Shown here: positions 54,869 to 63,979 of the stretch, one piece after another
Layout of the letters: each line of letters begins with the position of its first letter
Position numbering within the stretch: the first letter of the stretch is position 1
Source of the DNA: Saprospiraceae bacterium
Lineage (GTDB): Bacteria > Bacteroidota > Bacteroidia > Chitinophagales > Saprospiraceae
DNA: 64,000 bases
Reading direction: 5' to 3'
Assembly: GCA_016706365.1 (NCBI GenBank)
Contig: JADJJU010000014.1
Location: 1-64,000 of the forward strand
Made by a program: the position numbers and the translations under genes
The notes under the pieces: model-generated
Databases searched by the model: none
What the model was told of the DNA's origin: nothing
The model's input: the letters and a program-made list of their open reading frames with translations, nothing else

Positions 54869-55182
54869 ATGTTTCAATCAATCAAAAATTTGCTTGGCTT
54901 AGGCCCGGCTACAGATTATAAAGCTTTAGCGAAAAACGGTGCTCAGATTATTGATGTCCGGACACCGGCTGAGTTTAAGGAAGGACATCTTAAAGGTTCT
55001 GTCAATATTCCATTGCAGACTCTAAGCAATAATCTTTCGAAAATAAAGAAAGATAAAGCTGTCATCACTTGCTGTGCATCAGGTATGCGCAGCGCTTCCG
55101 CAAAATCAATTCTCAAAGTGCCGGCTACACTGAAGTGTACAACGGTGGGGGATGGAGTGCACTGCAAAGCAAACTCAGATAG
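54869..55182 (+). CDS. Single-domain rhodanese 2, C-terminal frameshift
   Basis: N-terminal part (IKNLLGLGPATDYKALAKNG) then IIDVRTPAEFKEGHLKGSVN and CCASGMRSASAK. After a one-base loss near 55117 the normal rhodanese end AGYTEVYNGGGWSALQSKLR and TAG 55180-55182 are restored; the open frame to 55237 is spurious. Close in sequence to rhodanese 1, so a tandem duplication. Confidence 0.85.
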
Positions 55183-55184
55183 CG

Positions 55185-55667
55185 TTATAGTATCGAGCCG
55201 TCAAAGGACAAGGGCAAGAGATCATGTGCAGAGTTGATTTTAAAAATCGGCCCACCATTTCCTTGTAGAATAATCTCAATGGCCTGATTTTGTCTGCTCT
55301 CATATTCACAGAGTACTTGCCTGCACGACCCGCAAGGTGAAACAGGATGATCCAGGGCTGACTTCTTCGAGGTAGCTGTAATAGCAATTTGTGTTATTTT
55401 CTGATCCGGATAATTGGAACCAAAATGACTCAAAGCAGCTTGCTCAGCGCAAATACACAATGGGAATGATGCGTTTTCCTGATTTGCACCACCTATTATT
55501 TGTCCATTGTCTAATCTCAGCGCAGCTCCAACCATGAATTGAGAGTAAGGAGCATATGCATTTTTAGTAAACGTGGCTGCGGTCTGTAGTAATTCCTGCT
55601 CTTCCGGAGTGAGTTCTGACTGATTATCAAACACATATGCAGTAAATTGATTTTGAAGAACCTTCAT
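55185..55667 (-). CDS. cdd: Cytidine deaminase
   Basis: 160 residues. Zinc/catalytic motifs CAEQAAL (H/C-A-E type) and PCGSCRQVL, preceded by YAPYSQFMVGAALRL. Homotetrameric type. It salvages cytidine and deoxycytidine. The stop is 2 bp from the rhodanese 2 stop (convergent). Confidence 0.93.
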   Translation of the reverse strand: MKVLQNQFTAYVFDNQSELTPEEQELLQTAATFTKNAYAPYSQFMVGAALRLDNGQIIGGANQENASFPLCICAEQAALSHFGSNYPDQKITQIAITATSKKSALDHPVSPCGSCRQVLCEYESRQNQAIEIILQGNGGPIFKINSAHDLLPLSFDGSIL

Positions 55668-55749
55668 GGATTGTATTTAAGGTAAAGGGGCGTTAAAAAT
55701 AATGAATAAATAACAATATTTTCGCACTGCTTAATACAAGGAACCATTC

Positions 55750-57081
55750 ATGAGGCACATTTTAATCATTGGGGCAGGCCGCTCCACTACAGCTTTAATA
55801 CAATATTTATTGTCGTATGCTGCTGCACAGCAATGGACAATTACCATCGCAGATGCTGACTATTCACTGGCACTTTCTAAGGCCGGCGGGCATTCCAGTG
55901 CAAGGGCTGTAGAGCTTGATGCAATGAATGCAGAGCTGAGACAAAGCCTGGTAAAGGAATCGGATCTGGTTGTTTCTATGTTGCCACCAAAATTGCATAT
56001 TGAAGTTGCCCGCGATTGTCTCCAATTTAAAAAACATCTGGTCAATGCTTCTTACACCAGCGATGCCGTTCAGGCTATGAATGCTGAAGTCAGAGCAGCA
56101 GGTCTTACGTTCATGTGTGAAATTGGTCTTGATCCGGGTATAGACCATATGTCAGCAATGCTATTGTTAGATGAAATCAGAGAAAAAGAAGGTGTAATAA
56201 CTGCATTCAGGTCTTATACCGGTGGATTGGTTGCTCCTGAGCATGACGACAATCCCTGGCATTATAAATTTTCATGGGCCCCCAGAAATGTGGTGCTGGC
56301 AGGGCAGGGGACAGCACAATACATTGAAAATGGGCAGTTGCGTTTTATACCCTATCAGCGTGTTTTTGAACAAATCAGACCTATCGAAGTTCCCGGGGCG
56401 GGTTCCTGGGAGGCTTATGCAAATCGAAACTCGCTGGCTTATATTCCCATTTATGGTTTAGAAAATGTCCCGACTCTCATCAGAGGCACCATACGGGGTA
56501 CCGGATTTTGTAGTGCATGGAATTGTCTGATTAAGCTGGGAATGACTGATGAATTATTTCAGATTCCCAATGCTTCAGAAATGACTTTTAAGCAATTGAT
56601 GAAATGTCTAACTTTTGGTGGCAAAGGAGGAGTCAGAGAGCAGGTTGCGAGGGTTTGTGGATTACCTGCTGCAGCGCAGGAATTGGATAAACTGGAATGG
56701 CTGGGTCTTTTCAGTGATGAAAAGTTAGCCATAAAGAGTGGCTCTCCAGCTGATGTGCTTGAAAAATTATTACTGGAAAAATGGAAACTGGGACCTGATG
56801 AGAAGGATATGATAATCATGCAACATGAGATTGAATACATGATGGGCAATCAAAGGAAATTTGTAACCTCCACGCTTATCCAGGAAGGCAGCAATTCTAG
56901 CGATACTGCCATGAGTCGATTGGTCGGACTTCCGATGGGAATATTTATCAGGCATTTACTGGCAGGTAACGATGTACCAAGAGGGGTTGTAATTCCTATT
57001 CAGGCCGAAGTTTATAAACCTGTTTTGAAAGAGCTCTCAGATTATGGAGTTAGTTTCAAAGAATATGTAATGAATTATTGA
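55750..57081 (+). CDS. Saccharopine dehydrogenase-like protein (Lys9-type)
   Basis: 443 residues. Rossmann HILIIGAGRSTTALIQYL, SMLPPKLHIEVARDCLQ, a CEIGLDPGIDHMSAMLLLDE core and C-terminal domain to the end. The family makes or splits saccharopine or reduces related imines in lysine metabolism. Substrate not certain. Stop overlaps the flippase start. Confidence 0.85.
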   Translation: MRHILIIGAGRSTTALIQYLLSYAAAQQWTITIADADYSLALSKAGGHSSARAVELDAMNAELRQSLVKESDLVVSMLPPKLHIEVARDCLQFKKHLVNASYTSDAVQAMNAEVRAAGLTFMCEIGLDPGIDHMSAMLLLDEIREKEGVITAFRSYTGGLVAPEHDDNPWHYKFSWAPRNVVLAGQGTAQYIENGQLRFIPYQRVFEQIRPIEVPGAGSWEAYANRNSLAYIPIYGLENVPTLIRGTIRGTGFCSAWNCLIKLGMTDELFQIPNASEMTFKQLMKCLTFGGKGGVREQVARVCGLPAAAQELDKLEWLGLFSDEKLAIKSGSPADVLEKLLLEKWKLGPDEKDMIIMQHEIEYMMGNQRKFVTSTLIQEGSNSSDTAMSRLVGLPMGIFIRHLLAGNDVPRGVVIPIQAEVYKPVLKELSDYGVSFKEYVMNY

Positions 57082-58403
57082 AATTCAATTCAAGCCATAT
57101 CAGCCAATTCCTGAATGATCCTGTAAGACAGTTTCAATTAAGTTTTTTACTCAAACAGGCAGCTGTTTTAATTGGCAGTATATTGATTGCTCAGAGTATG
57201 TTGAGCCTGGAGCAAATTGGCAAGATAGAATGGCTCTTCTACATTGGCTACATAGGGACTTTTTTTTGGTCAAATGGTCTTCTTCAATCATCTCTTCGGT
57301 CTTCACAGGATGAAACTCCCGCTAAGCGTGCTGAGATTCTTTGGAATATTTTCCGGTCAAAAGCCTTATTATCATTTGCCTGGGCAATTTGTATGTTGCT
57401 TATGTACCCTTTTATCTGGGATGACCTGAAAATAGGGTTTGCAATTTATTTGTTCTTTGTGGTTTGGATGGTGGGGAATGTATTTTCCGCTTTTTTACCT
57501 TTTCTATTTTACAGAATGCATCAGTATAAGAATTTGATGCTGTTTAATATATTATATTTTAATATATATGTAACCATATTTATTTTGTTTTGGGTACAAG
57601 GGTCAGTATTGGATAACCTGCTGCTTTCACTGGGTATTTTTGGAGCAGTGCTTATTGCAGGTACGACACAGGCTGCTTATTCCGGCAAAGGATCGGGTTT
57701 GAATTTTTCAGGTATTACTTCAGCAATAAGGACAGCCCTTCCCTTGATAGGATATTCATTAATGGCAGGACTCGCAGTGGTGACGGATGGTTGGCTGGTA
57801 AAAATCTGGAGTGACGATGAAGAAATTTTCGCGATTTTTAGATATGGAGCCCGGGAATTGCCGCTTTCGCTGGCTGCCTCAGTGGCGCTAAGCGGAGCGG
57901 TGATACCACTTATATCCAGTTCCACTGAATCAGGTTTAGCACAATTAAAAAAAAGAGCGTTATCCTGGATGCATGTACTATTTCCTGTCAGCATTGCTTT
58001 AGTCCTCTCCAGTACATATCTCTTTGATTGGTTTTATGGTGAACGATTTATTGACAGTGTAATATTATTTGATGTTATGCTTTTACTGGTGATAAGCCGG
58101 CTAATATTTCCACAATCTATTTTATTGGCAAAAGGGATGTACGGGCTTATTTTCAAAGTTTCTGTGATAGAGATAATGCTTAATGTTGGCCTCAGTATCT
58201 GTCTGCTATACTATTTTGGTTTGGTGGGAATAGTCGCAGGTACAGTGGTTGCTTTTCTGTGTGAGAAATTAATTATGATATTCATCATACGAAAACGTTT
58301 TCAGATTTCTTTAAGTACATACCATGCTCTGAGCTGGCATTTGCTCTACACCATGCTAATTTGCATCGCGCTATTATGTAAGTATATTATTATTTATTAT
58401 TGA
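57078..58403 (+). CDS. Polysaccharide flippase-like (MATE/Wzx-type) membrane protein
   Basis: 441 residues with about 12 hydrophobic segments (IGSILIAQSMLSL, YLFFVVWMVGNVFSAFLPFLFY, LLLSLGIFGAVLIAGTTQA, GYSLMAGLAVVTDGWLV, VIEIMLNVGLSICLLYYF, LHYTMLICIALL-like end). Layout fits an oligosaccharide/lipid flippase. Start TTG 57078 overlaps the saccharopine dehydrogenase stop. Confidence 0.78.
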   Translation: MKFNSSHISQFLNDPVRQFQLSFLLKQAAVLIGSILIAQSMLSLEQIGKIEWLFYIGYIGTFFWSNGLLQSSLRSSQDETPAKRAEILWNIFRSKALLSFAWAICMLLMYPFIWDDLKIGFAIYLFFVVWMVGNVFSAFLPFLFYRMHQYKNLMLFNILYFNIYVTIFILFWVQGSVLDNLLLSLGIFGAVLIAGTTQAAYSGKGSGLNFSGITSAIRTALPLIGYSLMAGLAVVTDGWLVKIWSDDEEIFAIFRYGARELPLSLAASVALSGAVIPLISSSTESGLAQLKKRALSWMHVLFPVSIALVLSSTYLFDWFYGERFIDSVILFDVMLLLVISRLIFPQSILLAKGMYGLIFKVSVIEIMLNVGLSICLLYYFGLVGIVAGTVVAFLCEKLIMIFIIRKRFQISLSTYHALSWHLLYTMLICIALLCKYIIIYY

Positions 58404-58495
58404 TCGCGAATGATTAATATCAATTTCACATAAAATTGAGAGCGGATAACTAAGTATTCCATTATATTTACAACGAATCGAACAACTCAGCCAAT

Positions 58496-59329
58496 ATGAA
58501 AAAGATACTTGCAACAACGGACTTTTCTGTTAATTCCTGGAAGGCAATCGTTTATGCTGTTGAGCTTGCTAAAAGCACAGGAGCAGAATTGATTGTTTTG
58601 AATGCCTATACTTTGCCTTACAGTAACCAGACTGTATTGCTCTCAATGAAAGAAATTTTGAAAGAAAGTGCAGAAGGAGGACTCAAAGAAGTTCTTACTA
58701 AAATGCATAATGAATTAAATCTGGATGGATTACAGATTACCACCAAAGCTGTTCATGGCGATTTACTTGTGATTATTGATTTGATGTGCGAATCAGAAGG
58801 GGTGGATTTGGTCGTTATGGGTACCAAAGGTGCCACAGGACTGAAAGCTGCTCTTTTGGGAAGTAACACTTCGAATATTATTAGAAATGTGAAAAAGCCA
58901 ATCATCGCAGTACCGGATAGTTATGTCCAGTCTCCAATAAAGCATGTAACGCTTTGTGCTGATTTCACATTAGGTTTGGAATCCAGGGTTGATTTCGCAG
59001 TTCTTCAGGACGTTGTACAGGTTGAAAAGGCAAATCTTCGCCTCCTTCATATTGTAGACCCTTATGATGAGCAGGTTGAAGAAGAAAAATTGCCTCTAAA
59101 AACTAATTTCCAGTCTTTATTCCCTGATATTCAAATATCTGCCAGTATTAACTATCATGAAGATATTGAGGATGGAATCAAAGAGTTTATCAGTGATAAT
59201 CCCACCGATTTACTAGTGATGATCCGTAAGAATTACAATTTCATTGAATCATTATTCCACCGCAGCATGACCAGACAACTGGCATTACACACAGAGCTGC
59301 CACTGTTGATAGTTCATGAAATAAAGTAA
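58496..59329 (+). CDS. Tandem-domain universal stress protein
   Basis: 277 residues: two UspA domains. Domain 1 has ILATTDFSVNSWKAIVYAVE and VVMGTKGATGLKAALLGSNT, an ATP-binding G-2x-G-9x-G(S/T) pattern. Domain 2 starts near residue 145 (VTLCADFTLGLES) but lacks that motif (LVMIRKNYNFIESLFHRSMT). Role in stress tolerance is general. Confidence 0.9.
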   Translation: MKKILATTDFSVNSWKAIVYAVELAKSTGAELIVLNAYTLPYSNQTVLLSMKEILKESAEGGLKEVLTKMHNELNLDGLQITTKAVHGDLLVIIDLMCESEGVDLVVMGTKGATGLKAALLGSNTSNIIRNVKKPIIAVPDSYVQSPIKHVTLCADFTLGLESRVDFAVLQDVVQVEKANLRLLHIVDPYDEQVEEEKLPLKTNFQSLFPDIQISASINYHEDIEDGIKEFISDNPTDLLVMIRKNYNFIESLFHRSMTRQLALHTELPLLIVHEIK

Positions 59330-59386
59330 ATACGATATTACAGTCTGTCAGAAATCAGGTGTATAAGATAGACAGCAACAGGAAAT

Positions 59387-59443
59387 AAAAACAGAGCTCC
59401 ATCCAGAAACCAATAATAATGGTTCTGAGGAGACTCTGTTTTT
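59387..59443. terminator. Bidirectional terminator between uspA-like and UbiA-like genes
   Basis: AAAAACAGAG at 59387-59396 pairs perfectly with CTCTGTTTTT at 59434-59443, with inner GAAACC/GGTTCT and a loop of about 9 nt. Both flanking genes end here and T-runs exist on both strands. Confidence 0.75.
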
Positions 59444-60179
59444 ATATTTTTATAGGAATGTAATACAGACCCAACATTAAAGGAGCTACCCAAACTCCCG
59501 GGTAAAATTTCTGGTAGAATAAGCCAATCATGATGATACTAATAATCAAACTGATGAAGGCCGTAAGCTGAGTAAGCTTCCATCCATACCTGTTGGCATA
59601 AGTTGATTTATTCATAAGTTTGTCCATTTCTATATCCTTGACATCAAACATCAGAGCATTTGCCAGGATTAAAAAGAAGATACTACTTAGAAAAAAGATG
59701 GTCTGAATATCAAAGTAATGTAAAGGTCCGACACAAATCCAGGTCCATGAAACAGCAAGAGATACGGGTTTGATCCAGCCAGGAATGAATCGTGAGCTTA
59801 TGATTTTCGAAATTGGCAGTAGATATAAAATGGAAATAATTACCGGAATGAAAAGATGTCTAAAATATTCAATTCTGTTTGCGAAATTGAATAGAATATA
59901 CATGGCAAGCAGTGAAAGAATCAGCAGAAAAACAATATAAAAGATAGGAAGTTTTCCATTCTTCAAATAGCCTTTGATAAGCAGATGGCTATTGTATACA
60001 CCCAGCGTTCCGATGATTATCAGAAATCCATAATCCCATGAAAAAACGCATTTCAATGCCAAACAGCTCGCAGCATAAAAGGAAAAAGCCAGAATGGACT
60101 GTAATACTCCGTAAGTAAAAACTCTTTGGCATCCGGCAAAAAAAATGGTTTTTAGCCTTTCCGGGTACTGAGTTTTCAA
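59442..60179 (-). CDS. UbiA-like prenyltransferase-fold membrane protein
   Basis: 245 residues with eight to nine hydrophobic segments. DVKDIEMDKLMNKSTY resembles the second Asp-rich motif (DxxDxxxD) of UbiA enzymes; the first motif (NxxxDxxxD) is less clear (GVYNSHLLIKGYLK). Common, uncharacterised branch in Bacteroidota. Follows the M42 gene with 1-bp gap, so it is in the pyrE-M42 operon. Confidence 0.65.
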   Translation of the reverse strand: MKTQYPERLKTIFFAGCQRVFTYGVLQSILAFSFYAASCLALKCVFSWDYGFLIIIGTLGVYNSHLLIKGYLKNGKLPIFYIVFLLILSLLAMYILFNFANRIEYFRHLFIPVIISILYLLPISKIISSRFIPGWIKPVSLAVSWTWICVGPLHYFDIQTIFFLSSIFFLILANALMFDVKDIEMDKLMNKSTYANRYGWKLTQLTAFISLIISIIMIGLFYQKFYPGVWVAPLMLGLYYIPIKI

Positions 60180-60180
60180 C

Positions 60181-61260
60181 TTAGAGATATTTAAAGGATT
60201 GTCCGCTTTCCAATTTTTGTAAAGTAAAAAGAATGAGTTTTATTACATCTTCAACATCTGACTTATCGGCCATTTCTACTGTTGTGTGCATATATCTCAA
60301 TGGAAGTGAGATTAAAGCCGAAGGTGTGCCCCCATTAGCATATGCAAATGCATCCGTATCCGTTCCGGTAGATCTCGATGCAGCTTCACGCTGTATGTTA
60401 ATATTATTTTCCTCTGCAGTTTCTAATATTAAAGCAAGTAGCTTATTGTGCACAGCAGGAGCATATGTAACAGACGGACCTTTACCGCATTTGACATCTC
60501 CTAGTTTCTTACTATTCATATGCGGGGTTCCGGTATCATGAGTGACATCAGTCACTATAGCCACATTTGGATTGATAGTTTTGGCAATCATTTCAGCTCC
60601 GCGAAGGCCAATTTCTTCCTGTACTGAGTTGACGATATATAGTGAGAAAGGCAAAACGATGCCTTGTTCCTTTATCAATCTTGCAACTTCAGCGATACAA
60701 AATCCTCCCATTCTATTATCCAACGCGCGACCCACTATAAATCTATCATTCAGCATCATGTATGTGTCTTCATATGTTATGACTGCACCTACGTGTACTC
60801 CTTTTGACAATACCTCTTCTTTATTCTTTGCCCCGATATCGATAAAAATATTTTCTATAGTAGGGGTGATATTTTCATCCTTTCCATGTCTTGTATGAAT
60901 AGCAGGCCAGCCGAAAACTCCCTTTACAATGCCTTTTGGAGTGTGGATATCAACTCTTTTGGAAGGAGCGATCATATGATCCGAACCTCCATTGCGGATT
61001 ACATGCAAAAATCCATCATCCGTGATAAAGTTAACAAACCATGAAATTTCATCTGCATGTCCTTCGATTACCACTCTGTAATCCTGACCGGGATTGATGA
61101 TACCATATACAGTTCCATAATGATCGCTATCCCATTCATCTACATAGGGAGTAAGATATTCTATCCATATTTTTTGGCCTGCGGATTCAAAACCCGTCGG
61201 TGATGCATTATTTAGGTAAGCTTCCAGAAACTCAAAGGACTTTTCAGTTAAAATTTGCAT
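60181..61260 (-). CDS. M42 family metallopeptidase (glutamyl aminopeptidase/endoglucanase-like)
   Basis: 359 residues. Metal ligands and catalytic residues in VVIEGHADEISWF (His, Asp), GRALDNRMGGF (Asp), NSVQEEIGLRGAE (Glu Glu) and ATDVTHDTG-like VTDVTHDTGTPHM (Asp), plus a C-terminal HTTVEMADKSDV (His). Forms a dodecameric aminopeptidase shell in its relatives. Substrate broad. Confidence 0.9.
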   Translation of the reverse strand: MQILTEKSFEFLEAYLNNASPTGFESAGQKIWIEYLTPYVDEWDSDHYGTVYGIINPGQDYRVVIEGHADEISWFVNFITDDGFLHVIRNGGSDHMIAPSKRVDIHTPKGIVKGVFGWPAIHTRHGKDENITPTIENIFIDIGAKNKEEVLSKGVHVGAVITYEDTYMMLNDRFIVGRALDNRMGGFCIAEVARLIKEQGIVLPFSLYIVNSVQEEIGLRGAEMIAKTINPNVAIVTDVTHDTGTPHMNSKKLGDVKCGKGPSVTYAPAVHNKLLALILETAEENNINIQREAASRSTGTDTDAFAYANGGTPSALISLPLRYMHTTVEMADKSDVEDVIKLILFTLQKLESGQSFKYL

Positions 61261-61300
61261 ATATATAATCAGTACTTATGATTTGTATCTAAATCAAATA

Positions 61301-61933
61301 TCAATAACCCTGCCAATTTTCAGGGTCCTTGCGCCATGCTGAAAGAAGCCCTTTTTCAGCCTCAGTAATGTATTTACTTTTAATTGCAATATCCAGGAGA
61401 GTGGTATAGTCAGATAGGGTACGGAAATCTACGGAAGCCTCTTTAAAAGCCTGTTCCGCCACTGGTAATTGATATGTAAAAATAGCCAGCACTCCCGCTA
61501 TGGCTGCTCCTGCTTCTCTTAATGGTTCAATTGCTGCCAGACTGCTTTTTCCGGTGGAAATAAGATCTTCAATGACTAAAACTCTTGAATTTTCAGGCAA
61601 CTCACCTTCTATTTGATTCTGTCTGCCATGACTTTTACTTTTATCTCTTACATAAATGAAAGGAAGATTCATCTTGTATGCAAGAATGGCTCCATGGGGT
61701 ACCCCTGCTGTAGCTACTCCTGCAATGACATTGAAGGGCGCAAAATCTTTCGAAGCTTCAATAAATGATTCTGCAACAAAATTTCGTACATCAGGATGTG
61801 AAAGAACAATCCGATTATCACAATAAATAGGAGACTTAATTCCTGATGCCCAGGTAAAGGGATTTTGGGGACTCAGTTTTATTGCGTTTATTTGGAGCAG
61901 CATTTCTGCGATAGGAATAGCCCGATTTATCAT
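61301..61933 (-). CDS. pyrE: Orotate phosphoribosyltransferase
   Basis: 210 residues. PRPP loop VLVIEDLISTGKSSLAAIE (normally VEDLISTG), IYCDNRIVLSHPDVRN, GVATAGVPHGAILAY, YVRDKSKSHGRQNQIEG. Makes OMP from orotate and PRPP in pyrimidine synthesis. It diverges from the NUDIX gene across 29 bp. Confidence 0.95.
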   Translation of the reverse strand: MINRAIPIAEMLLQINAIKLSPQNPFTWASGIKSPIYCDNRIVLSHPDVRNFVAESFIEASKDFAPFNVIAGVATAGVPHGAILAYKMNLPFIYVRDKSKSHGRQNQIEGELPENSRVLVIEDLISTGKSSLAAIEPLREAGAAIAGVLAIFTYQLPVAEQAFKEASVDFRTLSDYTTLLDIAIKSKYITEAEKGLLSAWRKDPENWQGY

Positions 61934-61962
61934 TGCCTACGCTTAATTTTTTGAGGAGCCAA

Positions 61963-62607
61963 ATGTACAAAATATATATCAATAATGCCCCATTGATTCT
62001 GACCACCAGAGAGGGGATGCAGGATTATCCGCCAAGCAAATACAGACAGATTAAAGCAAATTATTTGGGGAAGTCAAAATTCTTCTTTAACTACATTGAC
62101 TTGCTTGAAAAGACGGGTCCTGACTGTGAAGTGGTTATTGGTTGCAGGGATGTAGTAGAAGCCTTCAGGGATTTCAGTTCTCTTTACACTATTATGGAGG
62201 CAGGAGGGGGGCTGGTGGTTAATCCTGAGGCTGAAGTGCTTTTAATATTCAGACGGGGATTTTGGGATCTGCCTAAAGGTAAAATGGATCCCGGAGAAAA
62301 TATACTTCAAACAGCTGCACGTGAAGTCAAAGAAGAAACAGGTATTCTTCATCTGCAGACTGACAGACATCTATGCACGACCTATCATACCTACCGCACT
62401 GGAAAAGGAAAACGGGTTCTTAAAATATGCACCTGGTTCTTAATGTTTTCTCAGGATAAAGACTTATTTGCACAAAAGGAAGAAGATATCGAAGAAGCTT
62501 CCTGGATCAATTTGACTACTTTCCTTGATTCAGAAAACAGAATATTTAATAATATCAAGGAAGTTTTGCAGCTCTATCTGGAATTGCCGGCAAATCACCA
62601 AACGTAA
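61963..62607 (+). CDS. NUDIX hydrolase
   Basis: 214 residues from ATG 61963 (RBS GAGGAG). The NUDIX box is GKMDPGENILQTAAREV then KEETGI, matching Gx5Ex7REUxEExGU. An N-terminal region of about 90 residues precedes it and a C-terminal WINLTTFL helix closes it. Hydrolyses a nucleoside diphosphate derivative. Divergent from pyrE. Confidence 0.88.
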   Translation: MYKIYINNAPLILTTREGMQDYPPSKYRQIKANYLGKSKFFFNYIDLLEKTGPDCEVVIGCRDVVEAFRDFSSLYTIMEAGGGLVVNPEAEVLLIFRRGFWDLPKGKMDPGENILQTAAREVKEETGILHLQTDRHLCTTYHTYRTGKGKRVLKICTWFLMFSQDKDLFAQKEEDIEEASWINLTTFLDSENRIFNNIKEVLQLYLELPANHQT

Positions 62608-62633
62608 GGCAAACTCTTAAGGACATGATCTTT

Positions 62634-62678
62634 AAACAGGCAAACCCCCTGAAGAGGAGGATGCTTTGCCCTGTTTTA
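62634..62678. terminator. Convergent terminator between NUDIX and DUF6249 genes
   Basis: AAACAGGCAAA at 62634-62644 pairs with TTTGCCCTGTTT at 62665-62676 (one bulge), inner CCCCCT/AGGAGG, followed by T-rich DNA on both strands. Confidence 0.65.
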
Positions 62679-62684
62679 TGCTGT

Positions 62685-63029
62685 TTACAACAATTCCTCT
62701 TCACGAGTTTCTTTTTTCTCTACTTTATGTGCCATGACAAGTCCAATACCGCCTAATATGAAAATCATGGAGAAATAAATTGCCGGTGCTTCGTCCTCAG
62801 CCAGGCCTGCTAATTTTGTGATGATAAAGGATGATAATAGTCCGAGTCCTATGCCGATCATCAAGTATCCCCATCTGATAACTGAAATTTTTCTTTTTCT
62901 CTGGGAGTAATCTGTAATAATTCCTTTCTCGATCATCGCTAGTTTTTCTCTGTTTACCAGATATCTTATAGCAAAAATCATAAGAAAGAAGGCTAATGGA
63001 ATGGATACTGCAATTGTTTCCGGGCTCAT
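62685..63029 (-). CDS. DUF6249 membrane protein
   Basis: 114 residues, three hydrophobic segments (AVSIPLAFFLMIFAIRYL, MIGIGLGLLSSFIIT, FSMIFILGGIGLVMA), basic patch REKLAMIEKG between. The layout is that of DUF6249, of unknown function. No sigma factor gene lies next to it here. Confidence 0.75.
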   Translation of the reverse strand: MSPETIAVSIPLAFFLMIFAIRYLVNREKLAMIEKGIITDYSQRKRKISVIRWGYLMIGIGLGLLSSFIITKLAGLAEDEAPAIYFSMIFILGGIGLVMAHKVEKKETREEELL

Positions 63030-63327
63030 GATATTTAATTTTAATTGTTTAATTATTGTGTGTTCATAGCATATGACAGCAGCATCTTTGTTCAGGTTAC
63101 ATCTCAGTGAATTATTTTTATTGATTGCTAAAATTTAATTGCAATTAACGATTGAATTATGTTTAAAATTCAGTCTTAAATATTGGTACATTCAATCAAC
63201 TTTTTCATTTTAGTACTTGTTTTAATGTGAATTTATATGATGTATCTGCCTGATTATATATTAAGATTCGTATCTAAATAGTGTGCAAACTTGATTTTAT
63301 TATTTACGTTATTTTAAATTAACAACT

Positions 63328-63933
63328 ATGAAACACACAGTTGCAATCTTTGCTTGTATGCTTTTCATTTCAAGCACTATTTATGGACAATTTGCGATTC
63401 GGCCCTATGTGGGAGTGAACACCGCAAAAATGACTGAGGACTTTGAAGATATTCACTGGCAATCACAATTGGGATACCAGGCAGGTCTGGACTTGCAGAT
63501 AGGGAGCCGTTTGTATGTGCAACCCGGAATACAGTGGGAACTGATTAGAACGGATTTTGATCCTGATAATCCTATTCCTGGATTCGACACGGAGTTCAAG
63601 GCAAGTCACATCAGGATTCCTGTGATGATAGGGTTCAATGCCTTACCATTGGAATCCGGCAATATATTTAATTTCCGATTATATACCGGACCAGATGTTG
63701 CCTTTACTATTAGTCATTCTGATCATAGCTTCCTGGGCGTTGAGATAAACGATGACACATACAATAAACTTCATTGGAGCTGGAATGGAGGCCTTGGTGT
63801 AGATATCCTTTTCTTTTTTGTTGATGCGGGATATAAATTCGGTGTATCTGAATATTTTAATAAAGACGAAGTAACTAATCCTGCAAGAACGAATATTTTC
63901 TTCGCAAATGCAGGGATGAGGTTTACTTTGTAA
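63328..63933 (+). CDS. PorT-like outer-membrane beta-barrel protein
   Basis: 201 residues. Signal peptide (AIFACMLFISSTIYGQ), then an OMP_b-brl-type barrel: LQIGSRLYVQPGIQWE, ASHIRIPVMIGFN, YTGPDVAFTISHS, GGLGVDILFFFVDAGYKFG and a terminal FANAGMRFTL. The outer-membrane end Leu is typical. Small barrel of unknown role. Confidence 0.85.
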   Translation: MKHTVAIFACMLFISSTIYGQFAIRPYVGVNTAKMTEDFEDIHWQSQLGYQAGLDLQIGSRLYVQPGIQWELIRTDFDPDNPIPGFDTEFKASHIRIPVMIGFNALPLESGNIFNFRLYTGPDVAFTISHSDHSFLGVEINDDTYNKLHWSWNGGLGVDILFFFVDAGYKFGVSEYFNKDEVTNPARTNIFFANAGMRFTL

Positions 63934-63944
63934 TCTTGAAAATA

Positions 63945-63979
63945 GATCTCTATTCACCTTTTGGTGAGATCAATTTTTA
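63945..63979 (+). terminator. Intrinsic terminator after the barrel gene
   Basis: TCACC/GGTGA with a TTTT loop and outer GATCTC/GAGATC, then ATTTTT, 12 bp past the stop. It looks superficially like the palindromes of the response-regulator set but is a terminator by position. Confidence 0.5.

Noticed and set aside
63945..63979. Palindrome TTCACC-TTTT-GGTGA as a fourth regulator site
   Set aside because: Lies 12 bp after a stop with a T-run, so terminator by position; arms differ from the TTCACCC sites.
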